DNA of 64,000 bases from Blautia argi (GTDB lineage: Bacteria; Bacillota; Clostridia; Lachnospirales; Lachnospiraceae), in NCBI RefSeq assembly GCF_003287895.1, contig NZ_CP030280.1:627501-691500 (forward strand). Reading direction: 5' to 3'. Position 1 is the first letter of the stretch. Each line of letters opens with the position of its first letter. The notes under the pieces were generated by a model. It ran no database searches, had not been told where the DNA came from, and was given only the letters and a program-made list of their open reading frames with translations. Below are positions 19,616-29,475 of this stretch, piece after piece. The translations under genes were made by a program, and so were the position numbers.

Positions 19616-21337
19616 ATGGAAAAAAGGAGGCGCAGTCAGTTATATTTTAAGCTGTTTTGGACCTATACAGCCATTGCACTGGTGATTGTATCTGTGCTGA
19701 CGATTTATTTTATGTACCTGTCTAAGAGGAGTGTTCTTCGACAGAACCAGGAGGAAAGAGAGCATATCAGTGCAAATGCAGCAGAGTATATCAGGGAAAC
19801 AGAAGAACGGGTGGATTATCTTTATCAGGATTTGTACCGTTCCTCCTCCGAGCTGGAGGATTTGCTGTCTTATTTCACTTTGGATCCTGAGGAGTATCAG
19901 CAGTGGTCCCTGGACAGATATTCTGCTTCCAGCGCACTGGTATATAAAGGCATTTACAATTTTATCACAGAAGCTTTTGAAGCCTATCAGGAACTGGAAA
20001 AAGTGGAACTGATAGGGTATAATGATTTGCGTATGACAGAATGTTATCCAGACAAGATCTTTTATCCAGGCAAAAGCGGCAAGGGAAAAATCAATGCTTT
20101 TCGGGACGGAACGTATGGGGAAGAGGGAAAGCTGGTGTATGTAAGAGAAATCAGAAATCCCAATACCATGGCACAGGAAGGCTGTATGGTCTTTACCTTT
20201 GAAGGAAAGGCAGTTTTTGAGAAGATCAGAAGAAACAGTGAATATACAGGACTTTTCGTCAACTTTCAGGGGCAGCAGCCGGTTTTTGAAGAGAATTTGC
20301 AGGCAGATACAAAATACGATTCTGTGAAAAAAGAAACCGTAGGAGAGTATGAGGTCTGTACACTTCTCAACCAAAAAGCAGCTTCCCGCCTGTCTGTATC
20401 CGCTTTTTTTACAATTTTGGGGGTAGGGGTTCTGGTAATGATACTGGGAATTTTGCTTATTGCACATGATGTAGGACGCTTTACTGCCCGTGTAGACACC
20501 ATTCTGGATACCATGAACCAGGTGGCAACCGGAGATTTGCAGGCCCGTGTGGATATTAGAAACAGAAAAGACGAGCTGGATATGCTGGCAGACCACTTTA
20601 ATAACATGTGTGAAAAATTAAATCTGTATATTAATAAAAGCTATCTGGCAGAGATTGAAAAGAAAAATGCCCAGATGCAGGCGCTGCAAAGTCAGATTAA
20701 TCCGCATTTTCTCTACAACACCCTGGAGGCTATCCGTATGAAGGCCATATGCAACGGAGATCGGGAAGTGGGCAAAATGCTCTACAGCATGGTAACACTT
20801 TTCAGAAGCCAGCTAAAAGAAACAGATATTATCACCCTGGGGCAGGAGCTGGATTACTGCAAGCAGTATCTGGAGCTGTTTGAATACCGGTATAAGGGGA
20901 TTTTCCGGTCAGAAGTTTCCTGTGAGCCAGAACTTTTATCCGTACCGATTATCAAATTTGTCCTTCAGCCTGTTGTGGAGAATTACTTTATTCATGGCAT
21001 AGACCGGGGAAGAGAGGATAACTGTGTACGCATATGGGCAGAGCGGAATCAGGGCAGCCTGACGTTGTTTGTCCGGGATAATGGCTGCGGTATGACAGAG
21101 GCAGAAATAGCGGAAAAGAACCGGCTGCTTCGGGAAAATCCAAAGGACAAAGATAAAAAGACGTCCATTGGACTGAGCAATGTAAACAGAAGAATCAAAG
21201 CAGTGTACGGAGAAGAATACGGCATTTCCATAGAGGCAGCAAAGCCTCAGGGATTGCTTGTAAAGGTTACGATTAAAATAGAGGATAAAATAGAGGAGAT
21301 GGAAGTTCATGAAGAAAGTCATGCTTGTGGAAGATGA
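19616..21337 (+). CDS. YesM/LytS-type sensor histidine kinase
   Basis: A 573-residue membrane sensor kinase. It has a membrane segment at about 16-36, an extracellular sensor region, a second segment at about 263-284, and HAMP. The box INPHFLYNTLEAIR follows with the phospho-acceptor His near 363, then HATPase with VVENYFIHG, DNGCGM and IGLSNVNRR. The ATG at 19616 is preferred over a TTG at 19580 because GAGGAGG lies just before it. The gene overlaps its response regulator by 29 nt, indicating translational coupling. It is probably the sensor for the importer at 24-29 kb. Confidence 0.92.
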   Translation: MEKRRRSQLYFKLFWTYTAIALVIVSVLTIYFMYLSKRSVLRQNQEEREHISANAAEYIRETEERVDYLYQDLYRSSSELEDLLSYFTLDPEEYQQWSLDRYSASSALVYKGIYNFITEAFEAYQELEKVELIGYNDLRMTECYPDKIFYPGKSGKGKINAFRDGTYGEEGKLVYVREIRNPNTMAQEGCMVFTFEGKAVFEKIRRNSEYTGLFVNFQGQQPVFEENLQADTKYDSVKKETVGEYEVCTLLNQKAASRLSVSAFFTILGVGVLVMILGILLIAHDVGRFTARVDTILDTMNQVATGDLQARVDIRNRKDELDMLADHFNNMCEKLNLYINKSYLAEIEKKNAQMQALQSQINPHFLYNTLEAIRMKAICNGDREVGKMLYSMVTLFRSQLKETDIITLGQELDYCKQYLELFEYRYKGIFRSEVSCEPELLSVPIIKFVLQPVVENYFIHGIDRGREDNCVRIWAERNQGSLTLFVRDNGCGMTEAEIAEKNRLLRENPKDKDKKTSIGLSNVNRRIKAVYGEEYGISIEAAKPQGLLVKVTIKIEDKIEEMEVHEESHACGR

Positions 21338-22275
21338 AGAACTTATTCTGCAGGGAGTCCGCTATATTATAGACTGGGAGGAGATTTCCATGGAGGTAAC
21401 TGCCATGGCACACAATGGCAGGGAGGCACTGGAAATGTATAAGGAAAATCCTGTAGATATTATTGTGACAGACGTGGAAATGCCTTTTATGAACGGTCTG
21501 AAGCTTCTGGGGGAAATCCGGAAACTAAGTTCCAGAACCAGGTGCATCATCTTGTCAGGATATGACGAATTTGAGTATGCCAGAACCGCCCTTAAGCTGG
21601 ACGTGGAGGAATACATTTTAAAGCCTATTGATGAAGAGCAGTTTCATCAGGCTCTGATAAATGCAGGAAAGCATCTGGATGAGATTGACCAGAAGAGAGC
21701 CGGAAGTATGGGGGAGAAGATTAGCTGGCACAGATTTTTAAAGGGAAAGCTGAAAAAGGAGGAGGAAGCCCCTTTTTACGAGATGTTGCCCAAAATGGAA
21801 GAAAATATCAAGGTCTATGCCGCTCTTATGAAAATTGATACAGGGACTCTGGAAAATGGGGAAAGCCTGAATGAAATTCAAAGAGAGCTTCAGAAATCTC
21901 TCATGGAAATTAAGACCATTTATCTGGCGCCGGATTTATTATTCTTACTTTTATATACCGAAAAATCAGTGGAAAATCAGGAAATATTGGAATTTTACAG
22001 CAGCTTCCAGAACAGTCTGGAAAGCAGTTACGGTATTATGAGCTTTCTGACTTTAAGCGATGCCACAGAGGACTATACCATGCTTCCGGAGTGTTACAAG
22101 ATGGCATCAAAGCTGCAGAAATACCGTATGCTGGAGGGGTATGGAAGCTGCATTGACGAAAGCCATATCAAAGACCGGAAATCCGCAGATGTGGTGATTG
22201 ACGAAATCCTCTTAAGGAAAACCATTCTGAAAAAGGATAAAGAGGGCGCATTAAATTATATTGAGGATTTATTTA

Positions 22276-22282
22276 TTAATAA
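22276..22282. repeat. Target-site duplication, left copy
   Basis: TTAATAA directly before the left end of the element; identical to 23608-23614. Removing the element and one copy restores the reading frame of the host gene. Confidence 0.9.
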
Positions 22283-23607
22283 CTATAAATGAGCAAATAT
22301 TGAAATTTGCACAAAACTACCCTACCAGTTTCAAAACAGCTTCAAGTGACGCGCCATTTTTTATGAACTGGTGCAGATTACCGATTCGCTCTGTTTTGAC
22401 TTGATCTTGAAAATACCGGTATCCTTCCTCGAAGGTATTGTATTTCCCAGAATGCATACAGCACATGTAATGAACCAATGACATGATCAGCCAATACCGC
22501 TCGATTCCCTGCCGTGAGCGGATCTGACATTTGTCCAGCGCAAGTTTGTTTTTGCTCTGACGGAAAAATAATTCGATTGGCCACCGTTCTGTATATGTGT
22601 CAAGGATTTCCTGTGTGGATATTCCGGCATTTGTGGATATAAATACCCTCAGCGATTTCGGATTTCCAAAAGCTTCCCGGGGATAGCTGATAATAACCAC
22701 CGCGTTTGGAATATCATTGAGTTCTCCTTCGTAGCGATACACATAGAATTCACGGCCGCCAACGGTCACAAGGCTGACAGCACGGTCTGTTTTTCTCAAA
22801 TGAAGGGCAAACTCACTGACTTTCTGGCGGATTCCGCATGGATAGATGACCCGGTTGGTCTTCAGCGCTCCAATCGTATAAAATCCTTTCCGGATAAAAC
22901 TCTCCATTACCTTTACGGAGGTATACCAGCTGTCGCATAGGAAATAGGAAATCACCGGTGCCACAGGAAGTTCATCCGCAATCTCCTGGACAATCTGTAT
23001 CTTTGACTTTGATTTGTCATACAGGATGTCGGCATAATTCAGTATGAGCCCATTACAGGAAAGCATGACAGAAACAATCTGATGCCCATAATCCTGACAG
23101 CCCTTTAAATGGGATTGATGAAAGTACGCCGCTTCAATTGGATGCCCGGCCTGTAACGAAGGCCTGGTATGCGAAGCAATCGTATCATCCACAATACAGA
23201 AAACAGGCTGTCCTGAGCGTTGCGCTTCCAGATAAATAACCTGTATGACGGCATTTTTCAAAGTATCCTGGAGAGCGGAATCATTCCACTTGCCGTGGTT
23301 CAGGAAATAGGCGGTTGTGGTTCTATGCTGGTTACTTACTTCGGCGAAATCTACAGTTTTCCCCCTGTAACCACGGAGGAAAACGGAAACAATGATAGTC
23401 ATCAGATGGTTTAGGTACACATCGGATAAAAATAAGCCGAGTTTTAAGGTTTTAAAGTAATTGTAAATACTGTTAGAATGATGTATACTGTTTGCAACGG
23501 GCACCCCCTTGTTGTTTGAGTATGTTGTTTGTTGGTACTTCAATTATACATCATTCAACAGCGGGTGTCTTTATTTTGTGCAATATTTGGTATTTACTCA
23601 TTTATAG
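22283..23607 (-). mobile_element. IS4-like insertion sequence, 1,325 bp
   Basis: The ends are imperfect inverted repeats: the left end starts CTATAAATGAGCAAATA and the complement of the right end starts CTATAAATGAGTAAATA, both continuing to TTGCACAAAA. It is flanked by the 7-bp duplication TTAATAA. It carries one transposase gene on the minus strand, opposite to the host gene. All parts look intact, so it may be recent and mobile. The 7-bp duplication is shorter than that of many IS4 members. Confidence 0.93.
22317..23543 (-). CDS. IS4-superfamily DDE transposase
   Basis: A 408-residue transposase with an RNase-H-like DDE core. The first Asp is in IVDDTIASH, the second in FLCDSWYTS, and the Glu in YTERWPIELFFRQSK, which fits the Y-R-E-K signature of IS4 relatives. 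The first possible start is a TTG at 23543; a GTG at 23504 is an alternative, and neither has a strong binding site. A perfect 12-bp inverted repeat (23476-23487 with 23545-23556) surrounds the start and may limit translation from read-through transcripts. The frame is intact. Confidence 0.92.
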   Translation of the reverse strand: MKYQQTTYSNNKGVPVANSIHHSNSIYNYFKTLKLGLFLSDVYLNHLMTIIVSVFLRGYRGKTVDFAEVSNQHRTTTAYFLNHGKWNDSALQDTLKNAVIQVIYLEAQRSGQPVFCIVDDTIASHTRPSLQAGHPIEAAYFHQSHLKGCQDYGHQIVSVMLSCNGLILNYADILYDKSKSKIQIVQEIADELPVAPVISYFLCDSWYTSVKVMESFIRKGFYTIGALKTNRVIYPCGIRQKVSEFALHLRKTDRAVSLVTVGGREFYVYRYEGELNDIPNAVVIISYPREAFGNPKSLRVFISTNAGISTQEILDTYTERWPIELFFRQSKNKLALDKCQIRSRQGIERYWLIMSLVHYMCCMHSGKYNTFEEGYRYFQDQVKTERIGNLHQFIKNGASLEAVLKLVG

Positions 23608-23614
23608 TTAATAA
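23608..23614. repeat. Target-site duplication, right copy
   Basis: TTAATAA directly after the right end of the element; identical to 22276-22282. Confidence 0.9.
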
Positions 23615-24184
23615 CTTAAAATCCGAAGTCAATGTAGACGTCCTGTATCAGATGACTTTGAAAATCGCCATGATTCTGCAGGACATCAAGGTGGAATACA
23701 AACTGATACAGTCTGACAATCTTCGGGATTTGTCTGAGATTATTGAGAAAATTTATCAGGCAGACGATATACTGGGTCTGAAGGCAATCTTTACCTCTGA
23801 GGTTGCGGAAATTATTAATTATCTCCACACAGAAGACTCCCAGTATACGCCTGTAGTCAAACAGATTATGGCAGAGGTGCAGAAAAATTATAAGGAGGAT
23901 ATGAACTTAAAAACTCTTTCTTATAAATATCATATGAATGCCTCTTATCTGGGACAGATTTTTCAGAAGGAGGCAGGCTGTTCTTTTGCCCAGTATTTAA
24001 GCAATACGAAAAACGGAATTGCCAAGGATCTGATTTTGAATACCAATATGAAAATTAATGACATTGCCAAGGAAGTGGGATATCCGGATACCAGCTATTT
24101 TTATCGGAAATTCAAGCAGTGCTATGGAGTTTCCCCGGCTTCCCTGAGAAATATGAAAAAATACTAAAGGAAAGAGGAGCTTTC

Positions 24185-25681
24185 ATGAACTGGAAACATG
24201 GAAAGAGGGCAGTCGCCCTTGGAATGGGTATGGTTCTGGCTGTTGCAGCATTTTCCGGGTGTCAGAAGAAGCGGGAAATTCGATCCGGGGAAAAAGACCT
24301 GGCGGAGCTGACCTGGTATCAGGTAGGGGACAGACAAAAAGACGATACCATGGTGCTGGAAGCAGTAAACGAGTATCTGGCAGAAACCATTGGTGTGAAG
24401 CTGAATATTATCAAAGTGGGCTGGGGCGATTACAGTCAGAAAATGCAGGTGGTGATAGCCACAGAGGACGAATGGGATTTGTGCTTTACCTCCTCCTGGA
24501 CCAATGACTATCTGCAGAACGCACAAAAGGGTGCTTTTCTGGAACTGGACGAGCTTCTGATGAAAAAGGGGAAGGAGATGTACAGACGTATAGATTACCG
24601 TTTCTGGAAGGCTGCCAGAGTGGGCGGTAAAGTTTATGGCGTACCCAGTGAAAAAGAAATGGCAAACTGCCCCATGTGGGTTTTTACAAAGGAATATGTA
24701 GATAAGTACGACATTCCCTATGAGGAGATACATACCGTGGAGGATTTGGAACCATGGCTGCAGCTCATTAAGGAAAAGGAGCCGGACGTGGTGCCGATGT
24801 ATTTGACAAAGGATTATTCCGCTCCTGCCTATATGGATACAATTGTAGATCCCATTGGGATTGAATACGGGGACGAAACCCTGACTGTAAAGAATCTCTT
24901 TGAAACAGACCGCATGATGTCCACATTAAAGACCATGCGGAAATACTATGAGGCAGGATATATTAATAAAGACGCGGCTCTGGCCTCTGATGATAAATGC
25001 GTAAAGCGGTTTGTCACCAAAGGGGACGGCCAGCCCTATGCAGAACTGGCCTGGGGGAAGGATCTGGGCTATGACGTGGTGGTCAGCCAGATTATGGATA
25101 CCCAGATTACCAATGCATCGGCAAGAGGCGCCATGACTGCAATAAACAGACATTCCAAAAATCCGGAAAAGGCAATGGAACTTCTGAATCTGATTAATAC
25201 AGACGAGTATCTGCGGAATCTTTTAAATTACGGCATAGAAGGCGTACATTGGCACAAAGCAGAGGTGCCGGTGAAAGAGGCTCAAAAAGCAGAAGGAAAG
25301 CCTTATGTCTATGACCGCAAAATTGTCCTGGACGAAGAGAAGAGCAGAGATTATTCTGTTCCTTACTGGGTGCAGGGCGGTTTGTTCAACACCTATGTGA
25401 CAGAAAAGGAACCCATTGATAAATGGTCTGTGTTTAAAGAATTTAACGATGATTCAAAAGCAGCCCCCTCCTTTGGCTTTGATTTTAACCTGGAGCCGGT
25501 GAAAACAGAGGTGGCAGGTTTTCGGAATGTGCTGGACGAATTTGGAAACGCCTTGTACACAGGAAGTGTGGACCCGGAGGAATATGTGCCTAAGCTTTTA
25601 AAGAAGCTGGACACAACCGGAGTGGACAAGGTTATGGAAGAAATGCAGCAGCAGGTTAATGCATGGAAACAGGCAAAATAA
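24185..25681 (+). CDS. Sugar ABC transporter binding lipoprotein (LplA-like)
   Basis: A 498-residue extracellular binding protein with a lipoprotein signal and lipobox FSGC (Cys26). It belongs to the long family-1 binding proteins found beside LplB/LplC permeases. The ATG at 24185 is chosen because AAAGGAAAGAGGAG precedes it and it begins the signal peptide. It starts 17 nt after the interrupted regulator and is followed by a strong terminator before the permeases. A paralogue with similar N- and C-terminal segments (NEYLAETIGVKL; FGFDFNLEPV) lies at 27.9 kb. Confidence 0.92.
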   Translation: MNWKHGKRAVALGMGMVLAVAAFSGCQKKREIRSGEKDLAELTWYQVGDRQKDDTMVLEAVNEYLAETIGVKLNIIKVGWGDYSQKMQVVIATEDEWDLCFTSSWTNDYLQNAQKGAFLELDELLMKKGKEMYRRIDYRFWKAARVGGKVYGVPSEKEMANCPMWVFTKEYVDKYDIPYEEIHTVEDLEPWLQLIKEKEPDVVPMYLTKDYSAPAYMDTIVDPIGIEYGDETLTVKNLFETDRMMSTLKTMRKYYEAGYINKDAALASDDKCVKRFVTKGDGQPYAELAWGKDLGYDVVVSQIMDTQITNASARGAMTAINRHSKNPEKAMELLNLINTDEYLRNLLNYGIEGVHWHKAEVPVKEAQKAEGKPYVYDRKIVLDEEKSRDYSVPYWVQGGLFNTYVTEKEPIDKWSVFKEFNDDSKAAPSFGFDFNLEPVKTEVAGFRNVLDEFGNALYTGSVDPEEYVPKLLKKLDTTGVDKVMEEMQQQVNAWKQAK

Positions 25682-25704
25682 CGAAAAAAAGCAGGAAATA
25701 AAAG

Positions 25705-25766
25705 AAAAGAGTTATCAAACGGATAGAGCAAGCTTTGGCTTAATCCGCCTGGGAACTCTTTTTTTA
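25705..25766 (+). terminator. Terminator after the first binding protein
   Basis: AAAAGAGTT (25705-25713) pairs with AACTCTTTT (25754 on), with an inner CGGAT/ATCCG stem, then a run of seven T. It separates the binding protein from the permease genes. The 180 nt that follow up to the permease are A+T-rich and show no clear promoter. Confidence 0.8.
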
Positions 25767-25950
25767 TATGCGGGAATTCTTATTTTCTATACATAAAAAT
25801 CTTTAAAGGGAGCAGATTGGAACGGAGTGGGAATAAGATTTTTATATTACTAGAATTTGTACAGGAAATCTAAAAATTTTCAAATTTTATAAAGCTTTCA
25901 TAAATGTTATAGTTATTTTACACAAAAAAACAAAAGGGAGGTCATGAAAA

Positions 25951-26923
25951 ATGCGAGCAAAAAAAACATCGGGAAAGCCGATGAAAGTACGCAAGAGAAG
26001 ATGGACAAAGGACGATACAGAACTGACTTTGTTATCCGTACCCACATTGATTTGGTATCTTATCTTTTCCTATCTTCCCATGTTCGGTATTGTTATTGCA
26101 TTTAAGCAGTATAAGCTGGCACCGGGCGGACATGGATTTATATACAATCTGTTCCATAGTGACTGGGCGGGGTTTGGCAACTTTGAATACTTCTTTTCGT
26201 CCAATGCTTTTTCTATGCTGCTTCGCAACACCATTCTCTACAAACATTGTATTTATCATTATCAGTGCCAGTGTTGCGGTAGGCGGTGCTTTGATGCTGA
26301 GCAATATGATTAACAAGAGGGGATCCAAGATTTATCAGACCATGATGTTTCTGCCTTACTTCATGTCATGGGTAGTTATCAGTTATTTCGTATATGCACT
26401 GCTGACACCGGAGAAGGGTTTGTTAAACGGTCTGATTACTTCACTGGGCGGAGATCCTGTCATGTGGTATCAGGAGGCAAAATACTGGCCGTTTATCCTG
26501 GTTATCCTGAATACCTGGAAAGGTATGGGATATGGTATGGTTATGTACCTGGCAAGTATTACCGGTATTGACCCGTCACTGTACGAAGCGGCAGTTATGG
26601 ACGGTGCGACCAAATCCCAGCAGATGCGGCACATTACACTTCCGGGAATTAAGCCTGTATTTGTTATGATGCTGATTCTGGACTGTGGTAAAATCTTTAA
26701 CTCTGACTTTGGTCTTTTCTATCAGGTAACAGGACAGATTCCTGCTTCTCTGTATGAAACAGTATCTACTTTTGATACCTTTATTTACAAGGCTATGCAG
26801 TCTACAGCGCCAATCGGACAGACAGCAGCAGCATCTTTCTTCCAGGCAATCTGCAGCTGTGGTACCATTCTGTTTGCAAACTGGGTAGTAAGTAAGATTG
26901 ACCATGAGAACAGAATTATTTAA
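25951..26923 (+). CDS. CUT1 ABC transporter permease (LplB-like), frameshifted as assembled
   Basis: Reads as a 323-residue permease if one A of the AAA at 26242-26244 is dropped (LLRNTILY then NIVFIIISASVAVGG). It has six membrane segments and the EAA loop EAAVMDGATKSQQM. The start at 25951 follows GGGAGG; a nearer ATG at 25944 is in the wrong frame. It forms the channel with the permease 18 nt downstream. The frameshift is probably a sequencing error, since the rest of the protein is complete on both sides. Confidence 0.88.
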
Positions 26924-26941
26924 GGAAGGGAGAGGACAAAA

Positions 26942-27862
26942 GTGAGTAAAAATAAGAATAAAGCAACATCGTCCCTGAATCAGATTAAAAAGTCCACAAA
27001 CATTGTGTTTAACGTTATTTTCCTGATTCTTGGCTGTATGTGTATCTTTCCCCTGTTGTTTGCCTTCTCCATTTCCATTACCAGTGAGTCGGCACTCCAG
27101 GCAGGTGGTTATCATCTGATTCCACAGGAATTTTCAAGTGCAGCTTATATGTTTCTGTGGAATGAAAGAGAGATGATTATCCGGGCATTTGTTATGTCCG
27201 TGCTGGTAACCTGTATCGGTACGGTGATTACCGTATGTCTGACTACTTCCATGGGGTATGTGGCATCAAGAACTACCTTTAAACTGAAAAAGCTATACAC
27301 CTGGATTATTTTCATTCCCATGGTGTTCAATGGCGGTATGTTTGCATCTTATGTAGTAGTCAACAACATTTTAAACTTGCGAGATACCATTTGGGCATTA
27401 ATCCTGCCGCTGGCCTGTTCTTCCTTCAGTGTTACCATTTGTCGTACGTTCTTCCGTACAACCGTTCCTGATGCACTGATTGAAGCAGCAAAAATTGACG
27501 GTGCAGGACAGTTTCGTATCTGGTCCGGAATTGTACTTCCGATTTCCAAGCCGGTTATGGCAACCATCGGAATGTTTGCAGCATTTGGTTACTGGAATGA
27601 CTGGTTCCAGGCATCTCTGTATATTTCAGATACCAAGCTGAACACACTCCAGGCAATGTTGAACAGTATTCAGAACAACATTGACTATCTGGCAAACAAC
27701 CCTTACGGCGGACTTTCCATGCAGCAGTATAAGATGAGCATGCCAACAGAGTCTGTGCGTATGGCCATTGCAATGGTTATCATTATCCCCATTGCCCTGA
27801 CCTATCCATTCTTCCAGAAATACTTTATTTCCGGATTGACCATTGGTTCTGTAAAAGAATAA
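26942..27862 (+). CDS. CUT1 ABC transporter permease (LplC-like)
   Basis: A 306-residue permease with six membrane segments and the EAA loop EAAKIDGAGQFRIWSG. The start is a GTG at 26942 preceded by GGAAGGGAGAGG. The C terminus SGLTIGSVKE is typical for the family. It is co-transcribed with the preceding permease and the second binding protein 33 nt downstream. Confidence 0.93.
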   Translation: MSKNKNKATSSLNQIKKSTNIVFNVIFLILGCMCIFPLLFAFSISITSESALQAGGYHLIPQEFSSAAYMFLWNEREMIIRAFVMSVLVTCIGTVITVCLTTSMGYVASRTTFKLKKLYTWIIFIPMVFNGGMFASYVVVNNILNLRDTIWALILPLACSSFSVTICRTFFRTTVPDALIEAAKIDGAGQFRIWSGIVLPISKPVMATIGMFAAFGYWNDWFQASLYISDTKLNTLQAMLNSIQNNIDYLANNPYGGLSMQQYKMSMPTESVRMAIAMVIIIPIALTYPFFQKYFISGLTIGSVKE

Positions 27863-27895
27863 TTAAATAATTATATAAAATTTTAGGAGGACGCT

Positions 27896-29357
27896 ATGAA
27901 GTTAAAAAAAATAGCAGCGCTTGGTATGGCAGCCGTTATGGCAGCCGGAACACTGGCAGGCTGCGGCGGTGAAGAAAAAAAAAGAAACTGCAAAAAATGC
28001 AAACGGTGATGAAGTCGTAAACCTGAAATGGGTGATCATTGGAAACGGTATGCCGGAAAACTATGACTCCTGGATTGGCAAAGTAAATGACTACATTGGC
28101 GAAAAAATCGGTGTAAACCTGGAAATGGAAGTCATTCCATGGGGTGACTGGGACGACAGAAGAAACATTATCATCAGTACCAACGAACCATACGATATTA
28201 TCTTCGGTAATGGCAATAACTACACAGCAGATATTAAATTAGGCGCTTATGTAGATATCACAGATATGATTCCTGAAATCATGAAGGAATTCAACGAACT
28301 GATGCCAGAGAAATATTGGGACGCAGTAAAGGTAGACGACAGAATCTACGGTGTTCCTGCTTACAAAGACAGTTCTATTTCTAACTATGCAGTTTGGGAT
28401 AAAGAACTGGTAGATGAGTACAACATTGATTACAAAAACCTTACAACGGTTGAATCTCTGACACCAACTTTTGAGATGCTGAAAAAAGAGAAAAATGATT
28501 ACCCTGTATATGTGAAAAACGACGGTGTTTATTCTATCTTTGACGTATATGATCAGTTAGGCGCTGGTACACAGATTCTGGGTGTAAGATACGATGATGA
28601 AAAAGGTAAAGTATGCTTTACTCTGGAAGAACCTGATATTTATGCTGCACTGGAAACCTTCCATGACTGGTCTAAAAAAGGTATCATCAACCCGGATGCT
28701 GCTACTTTAACAGAAGCTCGTGTATACAACATGTGGCGTATTGCCCAGGGTTGGGAATCTGCCGGTGAAACTGCATGGGGACCGGACATGGGTAAAGAGG
28801 TTGTTGTTCAGAAATGGGGCGATACTATTCTTTCCAATGAAACCGTACGCGGTTCTATGAATATGATTTCTGCAAACAGCAAATATCCGGAAAAATGTCT
28901 GGAACTGCTGAACCTGGTAAACACAGATACTACTCTTCGTGATATGTTCTACTATGGAGAAGAAGGCGTGAACTTTGAATATGTAGACGTAGACGGACAG
29001 AAGAAAGTACATAAAATCAACACAGACTGGAGTATGGCTGGTTATACACAGGGTACCTTCTTTACTGTTACACCGGAGGATACAGTAACCACTGACCAGT
29101 GGGGTGAAATCAAAGCCCTCAACGAAGCTGCTGTTCCATCTGTAATGCTTGGATTTAACTTTGACACAACAGAAGTAGATTCTCAGCTTGCAAACTGCCG
29201 TGAAGTATGGCTGCGTTACAAGAGTGAAGTTATGGCTGGTGTAAATGACCCGGCAGAGGTTGTTCCGCAGATTAAGAAAGAATTAATGGCAGCAGGTTTC
29301 CAGGACGTTATGGATGCTGCACAGGCACAGGTAGATGAATTCCTGGCATCTAAATAA
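27896..29357 (+). CDS. Sugar ABC transporter binding lipoprotein (LplA-like), frameshifted as assembled
   Basis: Reads as a 486-residue lipoprotein if one A is dropped from the run of nine at 27975-27983. The true start at 27896 follows TTAGGAGG and gives a signal peptide with lipobox LAGC (Cys23). Without the correction the frame stops 37 codons in. The body (KWVIIGNGMPENYDSW near the mature N terminus, FNFDTTEVDSQL near the end) is paralogous to the binding protein at 24.2 kb. Two binding proteins around one permease pair suggest two ligands or a division between import and sensing. Confidence 0.88.
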
Positions 29358-29403
29358 TAAAAAACAGGAAAGCCGAAAATAAGAAGTTCTGACATGTAAA
29401 AGG

Positions 29404-29456
29404 AAAAAGCTGACGCAAACAAAAAAGTAGTTGTTACTGGTTTTGCGTCGGCTTTT
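29404..29456 (+). terminator. Intra-cluster terminator
   Basis: AAAAGCTGACGCAAA (29404-29418) pairs with TTTGCGTCGGCTTTT (29442-29456), about 15 bp. It ends 20 nt before the next gene, whose site AAAGGGAAAAC begins at once. Expression of the hydrolases then depends on partial read-through, because no promoter fits in between. Confidence 0.8.
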
Positions 29457-29475
29457 CTGACGAAAGGGAAAACAG

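Larger units (their letters stand above)
21309..24167 (+). pseudogene. YesN/AraC-type response regulator interrupted by an insertion sequence
   Basis: Joining 21309-22282 to 23615-24167 gives an uninterrupted 508-residue protein, in frame. The N-terminal receiver domain has Asp55 in VTDVEMP. The middle is family-typical and variable. The C terminus carries two AraC helix-turn-helices (LSYKYHMNASYLGQIFQ and IAKEVGYPDTSYFYRKF). The element sits after residue 324 (DLFINN). As it stands only the receiver part (327 residues) is made from the native start, and the DNA-binding part is cut off. This should disable induction by the second kinase unless the C-terminal piece is expressed from the element. 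Confidence 0.95.

Noticed and set aside
19640..20596. A 318-codon open frame on the minus strand
   Set aside because: It lies entirely inside the sensor kinase gene, has no binding site and reads as low-complexity Cys/His/Ile-rich sequence. It is an antisense shadow.
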